From Anastatus disparis (lineage: Eukaryota; Arthropoda; Insecta; Hymenoptera; Eupelmidae), in assembly GCA_017163975.1 (NCBI GenBank), contig JAFFSR010000017.1, positions 744,001 through 808,000 of the forward strand: a stretch of 64,000 nucleotides of DNA. Direction: 5' to 3'. Position numbers and translations under genes: made by a program. Positions 22,500 through 33,722 of this stretch are shown one piece after another; position 1 is the first letter of the stretch, and the number at the start of each line of letters is the position of its first letter. The notes below the pieces were generated by a model, which saw only the letters and a list, made by a program, of their open reading frames with translations, made no database searches and was not told the DNA's origin.

Positions 22500-23040
22500 T
22501 TATAAATTGTTAGTAAACAATATACAAAAACTCTGTAATGATTTGAATTGACACATACAATGTAAAAATACAACACAGTAATTGCCGCAAACTGTAGCCT
22601 TTGGTTGTTGTAAACATTTAGTATTCCAGGTATATTTTGTGCAATTTCTCTTAATAGCGCTTCGGAAATACGGTGATTGAGGTGGTAGGCCGTAATTGTC
22701 GAAAAAAGTTCCTATACCTTCTTTGTCTATATATAATGCTACCCAATGAGTTTCAGGCCGATAACTTTTATCTGTATTAATTACTAATGCTGTCGGCCTC
22801 GTTAATACTCGTGGGATTCGATCTGCTAGTACTACCCCTACTGTAAGTGTAGGAAGGTGTTGACTCGGCTGTAATATTTGACATGTATTTATCTTTCTTA
22901 CTTGGTGTTTCTTCAATAGGGCTTCAACCGTTCCTTGTATTATTTGTAATATCTTTTTCTTTATCTTTTATATTTGATGGTTCATTTTCTTTGTTTTCTT
23001 CGGGATCTTCAGCAAGATAATTCGATAACGTACTTAATAT
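22500..23040 (-). pseudogene. Adenain-type (C5) cysteine protease, Polinton/Maverick-like, broken
   Basis: The frame ending at 22,500 carries the landmarks of adenovirus-type maturation proteases. THWVALYID supplies the catalytic His, FFDNYG the acidic position, and ATVCGNYCVVFLH the catalytic Cys with the CGxxC pattern. Spacing of about 20 and 50 residues between them fits the family. Such proteases are carried by Polinton/Maverick elements and the related adintoviruses, where they process capsid proteins; the same fold also occurs in other mobile genes. The open part has no ATG start. Upstream, an acidic stretch (AEDPEENKENEP) is open in another phase, joined by a one-base shift in an A-rich run near 22,950, and a TGA follows in that phase. 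The 5' part is cut by the repeat copy that starts at 23,041. No capsid, polymerase B or integrase was found, so this is an orphan remnant. Confidence 0.6.
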
Positions 23041-25186
23041 CCCTACTGAAAAAAATGACATGAGATCTCACGATTAAAAATGAAACGAGATCTCATATGA
23101 GAACTCATATGAGATCTCACGTGAGATCTCATGTGCCGCAAAATTTTATTTTTCCTGATGCCCGATCTCACGTGAGATCTCATGTGCAAAAAAAATTAAT
23201 TTTCCCGTTACTCAATCAGGTGTGAAAAAAAATGAAATTTTTTCTACACTTATAGTTGTAATTAATGTCAACAAATCTAAAATCTAAATTTTGGTCTGTA
23301 ATTCAATGTATTTATATATATTAATAAAATTACGATTAAATGATTCTACACTACATCTACAAAACAATCATTATCTAAAGTATGCTATTATGGATTATGG
23401 TTTTAAACTATATTCGAGCATAATTATACTTGGCAATTGAATAATAATAGAAACAAACAAATTTTTTTACGAATATTTAGACGTTATTTACGAGTAATAG
23501 TTAAAATACTAGTCACTACAATTATACATATCGCCTTTTACACTCAAGAAGTCCATCACTTTTCAGTGAGGTCTGGAGCGATGCCGTTCATATACAAAGG
23601 TTTGTACAGAATTTGTGTATTCACAAATTAAGATAATTATTTCATATCGCAGACGAAATCATGTATACGAGGCTCGGGGTCAGTTCACTGATTAATGACA
23701 GTTTTTCTAATCAATAGGTAGTATCGTTTTATGACGCACGCTGCATCTGGTTTAGATTTACGACATAACACGTCTTACCAATTGTTACACAATTTGCATG
23801 TCGCCGTAAAAACAGTTTCAGCTCTAATTATGTCTTAGAACATTATGACAAACTACGTTCAATGAACTGACAGTGACTTAGTACTTAATATCTTTTTTTT
23901 ATCATACTGATAAATTATTTTTACATATCATTTACAATAGCATCTTACAGATTTAAATAATATAGGTTTTTCGGACTCAAGAATTTTTTATTTTACTTTT
24001 ATTTTAGAGTATAATCGCAATTTTATTGCTTGTTTTCCTAATTGAGTCGTGAATCTACCGTAATCTAAAAAATTTGTTTAATTTTGCTTGAATATAATTT
24101 CAAACCATGATATGTAATTATATTCATACAGACTATTCACATAATTTTCATATTAAGAATTATATTCGTGTGCAATGTAAGTCTAAACGTTAAAAGTAAG
24201 GTAATACACATATTTTAGTATTATACTATTTGACATGTTAAAGGTCAGTTTTAGACGAGGTTTTAGGCATTTTTTACTGATTGAAAGCAGCTAAAAGAGT
24301 AATTTAATTTATTTCTAATAAAAATACATATCAGAATTGCTTTCACTTGTAAATATCTATTCTTTTTAACATATGAGAAACGGAAGCGTGTACATTTGTC
24401 AAAATTCTTTTTTAGCTATTTTCGATCGGTAAAGTTAGTCGAAAGCTGATTCTTAATTGAAAAATGACGCCATGAAATACCATGCAAAAACGAAGTGGCC
24501 AAAATTGGAACTGCTACCCCCGGGCAAGATACATTGGGTCTTATGGCTCTACTAAATTTATTGAATATGATGATGTTCTAGTGTGCGAATACGTATTTAT
24601 AGTATTAGTGTAATTATATGAATTATGGGCATGGTGATGCTTCCCCCTTCTGATAATAGTTCCGATCCAAGTTTATGTTTCACTTCAATAAAAAAATTAG
24701 TAGGATTCAACTTGAGTGCGAACAACTAAAGAAATCTACCAAATACTTAAGAAGTTATATACAAATTAGCAATTTATAGTATTTCGGGGTTAAGTTTGGC
24801 AACTTTAATATATGATTTGCTATTCAAGTTCATAAAAAATAGCAGCTCCAAAGGATTTTTTATTTTAACTAAAATAATGGTATTAATATAGCTAATGTCA
24901 AAATTTGTCAAAATTTAAAGAACAAGCCGAAAAAAAATAAAAAAGTAATAAATACCTTTTTCAAATTTTTCAAATTAAATAAAATATATAAGAGATCCCA
25001 TGTAAGATCACATATGAGATATCACATGAAATCGCCTAAGAGATCGCATATGAAATCGAATGTATATTCGTTAAATTTTTAAAATAAAATAAATATATGT
25101 TTGACATAAGATCTCACATATATTTATTTTATTTTCAAAATTCAACGAATATATATGAGATTTCATAGGCGATTCCATATGAGATC
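23041..25186 (+). repeat. 2.1-kb repeat family, copy Y (most complete)
   Basis: Starts with CCCTACTGAAAAAAATGACA and a GAGATCTCATATGAG palindrome cluster (23,050-23,195). It is collinear with copy X from 23,330 on and ends within the GATTCCATATGAGATC cluster at 25,186, where other sequence has replaced the last 50 bp and the TTTTCAGTAGGG end. The open frame at 23,437-23,631 has a counterpart in copy X but with different interruptions and no protein features. The family could be a non-autonomous DNA element. Confidence 0.8.
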
Positions 25187-25726
25187 TGTAATGTCAAATA
25201 CATCTAATGAGGAAATTTTTAAAAACTATGTTATAATTAAAGAAATTTTTATTAATATTAATACAAGAGAAAACCCCAAAAGGAAAGCAAACGGCAATAA
25301 AAGATTTAGGAGCCGAAGCTCTTGAGTGTGTATGCACCGTAGGCGGGCCAGCTCGGTAAGTGTATATGCACTTATATACACTCGTATCTGTCTATATTGG
25401 AAGTTCCCGGGATGAAATCTGGTATGTAATGGAAGTTTCCGGGATTTTCGTGTCTTTTCTGGCTTGTCCGGAAAGCCTGTGTATGTAATGACAGTTTCCG
25501 GGCAGATTCAGCTTAATTCACAATGTGAAAGAATGATAAATTTATATAAAAGGATGATTATTTCTTTAGTTAGCAAGCAGAAAACGAGTGCTTAAGGTCC
25601 TCTGAACCAATCAGAGACACAGGTGATGGATAAAAATTAATTTACACAGGTTTGGGAACCAAAAATAAAACTTCCCCCTCGCCTGATTGTACAAAACCTT
25701 TACAAATCCCGGAAAGTTTCGTTACA
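25187..25726 (+). mobile_element. LTR-like block (TGTAATG…GTTACA), 540 bp
   Basis: It starts exactly where copy Y is broken and has TGTAA…TTACA ends, resembling the solo LTR at 44,516 in its termini. It has a good TATA sequence (TTATATAAAAGG at about 25,546). AAATAAAACTTCC at 25,664 could hold the poly(A) signal. Three GGAAGTTTCCGGG-like words occur at 25,390-25,505. No target duplication could be found, so identity as an LTR is tentative. Confidence 0.35.
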
Positions 25727-25741
25727 TACAGATATATATAC

Positions 25742-25810
<69 letters not shown>

Positions 25811-26209
25811 TGGCCATAACTATATATAGGTGGATATACCCAAGTATGCAAAAAAAGTATACATACGTTTATATACGTAATCGGATTAAACAATTAAAAT
25901 TTTTATATTTTACATTCATGCGAAATTTAATTTTTATTATTCAAGTCCAATAATAATAGGAAATTATTCAGGTCGTCTAAAGTAAAAACCGAACGATCAC
26001 TGTATCTGTTTATGCGTAAAAGGAATAATAAAATCTCTATTAAATAAAATATTTTTAATTCTGTCAAAATACAAAACATTTAAATATTATTTTTTCATAG
26101 TTTTCATCTTATTTTTCCAAAGATGAAGAAAAAACGAATGCGCGTTTAGTTATCGGCACAGCTGAAAGCCATAAAAATTCCTACGTCGAACAGATACGAA
26201 GACCGTTCA

Positions 26210-26289
<80 letters not shown>
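25727..26289. repeat. TA microsatellites flanking unremarkable AT-rich DNA
   Basis: TA tracts with occasional TACATA lie at 25,731-25,806, and a pure TA tract at 26,218-26,289. Frames on both strands across the first tract are not genes. Between them nothing is recognised. The second tract is the insertion site of the 10-kb transposon. Confidence 0.85.
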
Positions 26290-26291
<2 letters not shown>

Positions 26292-27516
26292 GTCAAAATA
26301 ACATCTTTTTATAAAAGTGTGCGCATGTGGATCACCGATTTTGCTGATTTTGAGATATGTTTTAGTATTATTAAAGTTAGGAATCTGTGCAAAATTTCAG
26401 CTCTCTAAGTGCAAAACTCGCCGAAATATGGCCTTTCAAAGGTCAAAAACTCCGCTTTTTTCGGCTGTTTTTCACTCTTTTTCAAAATTCTGCCAAGACT
26501 CGAGTTTTTAACATATTTTAATTCGGCAGGCGGCAATTTCTTCGTTTTTATGTTAATTTTAAATTTTCGTAATTATATTTTTAAAAAATTCTAATCAGGC
26601 TTCTGAAAACTCTTAGAATAAAATACTGATTTTTGACATTTTTGACAATTTTTAAACAGCTGTAACTCATTTGAATTTTGATATTTTTAAATTATCAAAA
26701 TTTTGTTTTATTGGTCAAAAAGAAAGCTTTAATTTGCATTTTTAAATTTTCAAAAAGGTTTAAAATTGACGGAGATACAAAGGTTTAAAGTTTGCAAAAT
26801 TTCTAAAATATACGTTTTTTACAAAATTTAGATCATTGTAACTCTGGCCGGACAACTTCAAATTCACTAAATCTTACAAGAAAACTTTCTATAAGTCACG
26901 TAAAATGAGGTCAAATAGGCCTGGTCAATGGTATCCTACGATTTTACTATTATTTGAACCTCTCATAATTCAGTATTTTGCTTCACAAGTAAATCAATAC
27001 ACCCAGCTGTTGCGTCTTCTACTCATAAATGCGAAAACCTTAAAAGATTCAACAGGCTATAAATTATGAAATGAGCGATAAAAAACTTGATTTTATGCTT
27101 GAGTATAGGTCTCTAGGTCGTTTAGAATAAAAGTTATAACAGTTTGAGAATTTTTTATTTCTCAAGGTATCAAATCCGTGAACGCTTACTCTAGCCGATT
27201 TTTAGATTGGTCTTAAATTTCCTATAACTTAATTTCTATGATACTTCAGGACTCTTATTGAAGCTCTAATTAAAAATTATTGCTTGTAATTTCAATATCT
27301 TTGATGAAGTATAAATGTAAGTCTGCTAACATCTAAAATAAACAACTTTATTTTTTTCTTATAACATCGTTAAGTCCCTATTGAAAATAATGACGTCTTT
27401 TAAAGACGTCTCTAGAAGACGTCTTTTAAAGACGTCTTTAAAAGACGTCTTTGGATGTGTCTGGATTTGTAACAAAAAAAGACGTCTTTAAAAGACGTCT
27501 TTGAAAGACGTCTTTC
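26290..27516 (+). repeat. Left terminal inverted repeat of the 10-kb transposon
   Basis: Reverse complement of 35,187-36,412. A rare difference is AATCTGTGCAAAAT here against AATCTATGCAAAAT in the other arm. The frames at 26,317-26,594 occur in both arms and are by-products. The inner 140 bp is the GACGTC-rich block described at 27,376. Confidence 0.9.
27376..27516 (+). repeat. GACGTC-rich MITE in the left arm (truncated)
   Basis: Begins CCCTATTGAAAATAATGACG and contains about nine AAAGACGTCTTT palindromes. The complete version in the right arm (35,137-35,326) also has the opposite end CGTCATTATTTTCAATAGGG. Here the right end is lost at the junction with the hairpin element at 27,517. Confidence 0.8.
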
Positions 27517-28080
27517 AATAACGTCATAAGTCACAAGAGAAAATTCAAAAGTAGTTAAACTACAGGATAATAATTATTTTTTTATTTTTCATTAAAACCT
27601 ACAAAAATACCTCTATTCATTAGTTGAAATAGAGTGTGAGAAAACTATCATTATTTTAGATCAAACGAAACTGTCAGTTTATATGCTCTGAACGGTCTTA
27701 TTCTTTTCGTGCGCATTCGCTTACCATAAAGAAATCAATCGCTAAAAAGCGCGGTAGCCCTCTAACGAGCAATCATCAGTACTATTGTACAAATTGATAT
27801 GAATGTATATAATAGTACTAATGATTGCTCGTTAGAGGGCTACCGCGTTTTTTAGCGATTGATTTCTTTATGGTAAGCAAATGCGCACGAAAAGAATAAG
27901 ACAGTTCAGAGCATATAAACTGACAGTTTCGTTTGATCTAAAATAATGATAGTTTTCTCACACTCTATTTCAACTAATGAATAGAGGTATTTTTGTAGGT
28001 TTTAATGAAAAATAAAAAAATAATTATTATCCTGTAGTTTAACTACTTTTGAATTTTCTCTTGTGACTTATGACGTTATT
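27517..28080. mobile_element. 564-bp near-perfect hairpin element
   Basis: Ends AATAACGTCATAAGTCACAA and TTGTGACTTATGACGTTATT. Arms of about 265 bp pair almost without mismatch through AAAAGCGCGGTAGCCCTCTA / TAGAGGGCTACCGCGTTTTT, around a loop of about 25 bp at 27,790-27,815. Near-identity of the arms points to a recent origin or ongoing arm conversion. It has no coding capacity. Confidence 0.88.
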
Positions 28081-28082
28081 AA

Positions 28083-28560
28083 AAAACTTTCTTTTTTTCT
28101 TATAACATTATTTCGCGATGCTGTTGGCACATTAAACTTGACTAAAAAAAGTTTTATCCAAGATGATAAAACTGTAAGAGAAGACGTTCAATTTGATTTT
28201 TGGTGAATTACTAGCTGATACAAAGCCGGAGTTATAAATAAGTTGAGACCAATTTCAAAGTCGGATAAAATGAACGTTCACGGATTTATTACCTTCAGTT
28301 TATAAAAATCGTTAACTGTTTTAACTTTCGTTCTAAACCACCTAGAGACTTTGATCAAAGCTTGAATAATAGCTTTTGCTATCTACTTTAATAATTTATG
28401 ACGTGTAGAATCTCCTAGGGCTCTCAAATTTTTAAAAAACGCCACAAAAGGTGAAAGTGTTGGCTTACTTGAGAAGCAATATTCTGAATTTTGAAAGGTT
28501 TATATTATAAAAGACTCAGGAGTCGGTTGACGAATTCTTTCTAGTCTTATTTTAAAATAA
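28083..28560 (+). repeat. Diverged second copy of the terminal repeat, inverted relative to the left arm
   Basis: Words such as AACGTTCACGGATTTATTAC, ACCACCTAGAGACTTTGATC and GAAGCAATATTCTGAATTTT align in order with 35,514-35,740 of the right arm (GCGTTCACGGATTTGATACC and so on), with many differences. The left side of the transposon therefore holds an outer young arm plus an older, inverted copy. Confidence 0.65.
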
Positions 28561-29211
28561 TTCAAATAGTTTTTTACTAAATTATTTTACACTCCGCAAT
28601 GTTTTTGATTAGATCCATGACTAAATTTATCTCATAAGAATAATCAAAAGATGTAACAAGTATAAAAAGTTTTAAAAGGTATTAAAATATAACATAATGC
28701 ACTACATAATTTCGGATTTTCTTTTTAGAAATATTTTGTAAAGCAGTTTTTTTAAATTCATAAAATGACATCGATGTAGGTATAAAGGTATCAAAATGTA
28801 TTAAAATATGTCCGTTATAAAAATATAAACATTTTATTTGATACCAAATTTTAAAAGAGGATTAGAAGGTATTGATGTATATTTAAATGTGCAAAACCCC
28901 ACTCAAAACCACTTTCTTTGATGCACACTGATATTCTCTAATATCTTTTCATAACTTTTAATAGATATTAGTACTTTCAAAATTTTCACACTGGATTGGG
29001 AAATCATTTAAATTTCTAAATAATCAAATGAAGCATAGTAACACACTTAAAGTTGGCTAGCCTTATAAATAGTTATCTAAAAATGATAAAAAATCGAGTG
29101 AATAAAGAATAAAACGAAAGCTTATGCTGAATTAAAAATATAGTTTATCCTACTATTTGAATAAACTATATTTTGAATTTTGGAAAATATTTTTTGGAAT
29201 TACTATTTACT
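28561..29211. other. Non-coding 3' region of the transposase gene
   Basis: AT-rich and without frames. On the minus strand this is downstream of the transposase stop codon at 29,212 and would contain its 3' UTR. A clear AATAAA on the minus strand close to the stop was not pinned down. Confidence 0.4.
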
Positions 29212-30902
29212 TTATGCAATATTAACTAATGCGAATTCATCATCAGCAGAGAAAATTTTAATTTTCATACGAGATTGGCTGATTGGCTCAAAATAGTGAT
29301 GAATTCTAGTGTCACTAATTCTTCGAGCTGCCTGAAAGCGAGAATGAAGTTTTCGATCCCTTGCTTCAACATCTTGTTGATTAACATAAAGAAATCTATC
29401 AAATAAATTATTTATTACTATAACAAGAATAAATATCAAAACAATTATAAATTGTTAGTAACAGAATTAGTAATTTTTTTTACCTTATTCCTGAAATATT
29501 ATCTTGACAATAATCAAACATTTGCCTTGCAGTTTGTATTTGATTATTGATAGGTCTTTGTAATGAAGCTCTTCTTGTCAATTCCTTAACAGTGGCACCA
29601 ATTCCATCACATACATTTTTGCCGTGACTTGTTGCTGAAAAATTATGAGATATAACTTTGAACCTAAAATCTTCTTCATGATGGCATAAATTGATGAAAT
29701 GATTCCTAAAACATTTTTTATTTTTATAAACTAATGAACTTGGATGAAAAATAAATAATATTTTACTTTTTTCAAAATTCTATTACTTATTGATAAATAA
29801 AATTATGAAAATAAATATATATTTACTTGTTTTTGTACTGGGTAGGTGCTCCGTCTGAGAAATATATAATATTTTTTATCCAAGGAAGAAGCTCCTTGAG
29901 TTTTTCTAAAACTCTTTCTTGAAATATATTAACTGCAACCTATGTATGTTTTGTACAATCTGATATTACACAGAAATTTAAAATCTTCAGTTCTTCAGAC
30001 GCTTCATCCTTGTAATATACAGCAAAAGGGTGTACAGTGGCTTGACTATTATTATAATAATAGCCCTGAGTCGAATCTTGACAGATAAAAGCAAAATTTT
30101 CTGAAAAATCCATTAAGATCAGACAGGTGTTTTTGTCTAAATTTGATTTGCATGCTTTGAGGAATATTTTTTGATTCTCACTAACAAAATGGTGAGGCAT
30201 TAATTTATAAATATCCTCTACAAGTTTATTTAAGAACTCATCACGAGGTTCTTCCAAGTCATTGAGAACTGTTTTACTAAATTGAGCTCCTTCTTTTCCT
30301 GCACTTGTCTTGATAGTTTCCCATTTTTTAAAACAGATGCAAGTGGAAAGTATTGACAAATTATCTTGCGCATTGGATAAGTATTGAAAAATTGCATTGC
30401 GCCCTGGACACATTGTACATGTTTGATGCAGCATGCAATTTTTGTTATCAATAGAGCAAACGGCTTCATCTATAAGCAGTCTATAGTTTATTTTTCTATT
30501 CCAAGCAGATAATCTTAATTTAACATTTTGATGTAACTCGCATACACAAACTGTGTGCGTTCCAGGGCTTCCATCTGATACACATTCTTTAGGGCGCAAA
30601 GATGCAAAGAATGAAAAACATGGTTTCTCTTCACACGTTTTCTCCTGTAACCAATTATTGTATAGATCTCTAGTATCATACATCAAAAGTCTCTTTGGTA
30701 CTGGAATCGATTTAGCATTAGGAACTTTTTGCATAACACATTCCTTCATCCCACTGCATGGACGACTATTGCAATCATTTTTATAGTATTCAATGATTTC
30801 CTTTTTTACTTCATCAGGAACGCGAGTGTATAACTTTCTGGAACGTGACATTGGCCCTATGATAAAATAGAATTTTATTATATACATCATTTTATATAGA
30901 TG

Positions 30903-33196
30903 GGGCATTTCATGTCAATTCACCTGGTTAAAAAATAAAAATCGCTGAAAATCTGGAAATATGTTATATTTGATACTCAAAGTATACAAAACAATTTTAA
31001 GAGGTCTAGGTCAAAGAGGTCAAGAGCAAGAGATCATGAAATTTTGGGATTTTTGAATTTTTTTGTTAAATTATCATCTTTGATATTTTGTTATTCAAAA
31101 ACTAAGGGTCTTTGAAAAAAAGTATCGAGACATTTTTTGTTGGACATTATGTGTAGAAACTGTTCAAATTTTTTCCAATTCCAGAGTTGCTATCTTCTGA
31201 TTGATCCGTTATATAATTGCATATAATTTTAAATTACTCGAGTTCGTCCAGGTTCATTTTACTCATTTGGCATTAAAAAGTTGCATTATATATAGACTTT
31301 TAACTGAAATTTTCCCCCATGTGGAAAATGTCTCTGTAAGCAGCTATCAAACTTTTAATTTTTCCAAAAATAATGTTTTCAGTGTTATTGAAAATTTTTA
31401 TTGGAAATTTTCCCTCGACACTCTTGATAATTCTTAATTATTAATATGATAATTATTTTAATATTATTATTATATTTTGAAATGTTATTATATTTTAACA
31501 ATTTTAATCTCGATTCGTGCAGAATTAAGCTAAATCAATAACTGCACAACCGCATAATCAAAATCCACTCAATTAGATTAAAGGCCGCTTAGTTGAAAGT
31601 CAAAGCACACTGAACGAAAAATTATTTCATTATTTTACAGTTGCATTCCAAACTGCTATTGAATTAATATTAAATTTATGGTAAATAAATTTTATTTATA
31701 TCATTATATAATCTCATATTTTTTATTTTTATTTCAAGTACACAATACAAATTCGAAAGATTTTATTAAAAATTATTGTTTGCGACTCAATTTGACTGGA
31801 ATCTTCTGCTTTGATAATAAAATTATATTTTCATAAATATATTTGTGAATTTAAAATTGATAACTTCAACCGTATTTATAATTTAAATTTATATCATAAA
31901 GCATTTCAAAGAATAAAAATAGAAATATTGATTAAATTAAAGATTTCAAACAATGCAATGATTTTATAATTATATTATATAAATTCTTAATTTTGCCATT
32001 AAAAAGCTACTTGTATGTGATACTTAGACTATGTCTTTCATAAAGTTTTATCACACCAATTTGGAATTTATTCTGAAATTGAACAAGACAAAGGACCTTG
32101 CTCTTGTCTGCATATTTACAAACATTGTACTAAATACACCAAGAGAATTAAAAAAATCAATAACTTTTACAGCTATTTATTAAGTATACAATTATAGATG
32201 CTGCCTCACACTCAACAGTGAACAGTATCAATAAATCTGTAAGATAAATCAGTAGGTTCTGCTGATATTTTCGGGATTATCACTTCAACCTCAGCTTATT
32301 TAAACAGAAAAATTAATTTTTATTCATAACTTAAAAGTTATCAAGCTGAATAGCTTGTTCGCTTTCTTTCTATAGATTTCTGTTGTGTATTTTAAACTTG
32401 ATTGTTTAGTGTATTGTGAGTTCACAATTTTTCTATTTAATATTAATTAAATAGCAATGTGGAATGCAACTGTGAAATAATTTAATAATTCTTTGTTCAG
32501 TGTACTTTGACTTTAAACTTATAAGTAGATTTTTATTATGTGAATGTACAGTTATTAATTTAGCTTAATTCTGCATTGAATAAGATTCAAATTGTTAAAA
32601 TATAATAAAATTTTAAAATATAATAACAATATCAAAATAATTATCATATTAATAATTAAGAATTATCAAGAGTGTTGAGAGCAAATTTCAAATAAAAATT
32701 TTCAATATCACTGAAAACATTATTTTTGGAAAAATTGAAAGTTCCATAGCTGCTTACAGAGAACTTTTCGCACATGAGGAAAAATTTCAGTCAAAGGTCA
32801 ATATATAATGCAACTTTTTAATGCTAAATGAATAAAATGAATCTGGGCGAACTCGAGTAATTTAAAATTATATGCAAATATATAATGGACCAATCAGAAG
32901 ATAGCCACTCTGGAATTGGGAAAAATTTGTACAGTTTCTACACATAATTTCCAACAAAAAATTTGTTTATACATTTTTTTCTAAGATCGTTAGTTTTTGA
33001 ATAAAAAAATATCAAAGATGATAATTTAACAAAAAAATTCAAAAAATCCCAAAATTTCATGACCTTTAGCTCTTGACCTCTTGGACCTAAGCCTCTAACA
33101 ATTTTTTTTTGTATATTTTGGGTATCAAATAGAAAATATTTTCAGATTTTTAGCGATTTTTATTCTTTGACCAGGTGAGTTGACATGAAATGCCAC
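30903..33196. mobile_element. 2.3-kb foldback nested in intron 1 of the transposase
   Basis: The outer ends GGGCATTTCATGTCAATTCA and TGAGTTGACATGAAATGCC pair. The arms extend about 760 bp each (to about 31,670 and from about 32,445), for example TTGATAATTCTTAATTATTA against TAATAATTAAGAATTATCAA, with moderate divergence. AGAT stands next to both ends (30,897-30,901 region and 33,197-33,200), a possible but weak 4-bp duplication. The open frame at 31,201-31,437 is in the arm and not a gene. Intron position explains how the insertion could be tolerated. Confidence 0.78.
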
Positions 33197-33722
33197 AGAT
33201 ACAAAATTTTCAATTTCTAAAAATTATGATTAAATAATGCTTTTAATGTGCATTTTAAACATTGTATGGATTTTAATTACTATGATTAGTTCATTAAATT
33301 TTTTTTATAATAGTAGAAATGAAATATTGTGTATTATACTGCAATATTTGATCATTGGTTTTAATAAAAGTTTTTGTAATAAAAAATTCTCCAGATAAAT
33401 TTGAACGAAAAAATTCATTAATTATTTTAGTATTAAATTTATAATTTATTTTTATTTATTAGTATATCACAATCATTGATTACTAACACTTTCCTGTGAT
33501 AACTATAAACTAGTCATTTTTTGTATTTTTTTAAGGAAACAGAACTAGATAAAATATATTTTAATTATTGCATTTATTAATTAAAATTTAATTTTTACAA
33601 TTATTATTTTTGTTATGAATTCTGAATCTATTTAACATTAATAATGTGATTATTATTATTACTGTTATAATATTATTATAGTGATTATTATATTATTATC
33701 AATGTGATATTCAAATATTTAC
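33197..33722. other. Remainder of transposase intron 1
   Basis: AT-rich intron sequence. The donor site is GTAAATATTT directly after GAAAATGAAG on the minus strand (33,722). Nothing else was recognised. Confidence 0.6.

Noticed and set aside
25642..25953. Tyrosine/isoleucine-rich frames on both strands
   Set aside because: They are TA-microsatellite translations.
26317..26594. Frames occurring twice in the window in opposite orientation (also 36,108-36,385)
   Set aside because: They lie in the terminal inverted repeats of the 10-kb transposon, which explains the duplication; no domain is present.
29212..30908. Separate genes for each frame in the 10-kb transposon
   Set aside because: Splice sites and phases join the frames into one transposase gene, and the residues at the joins are conserved family motifs.
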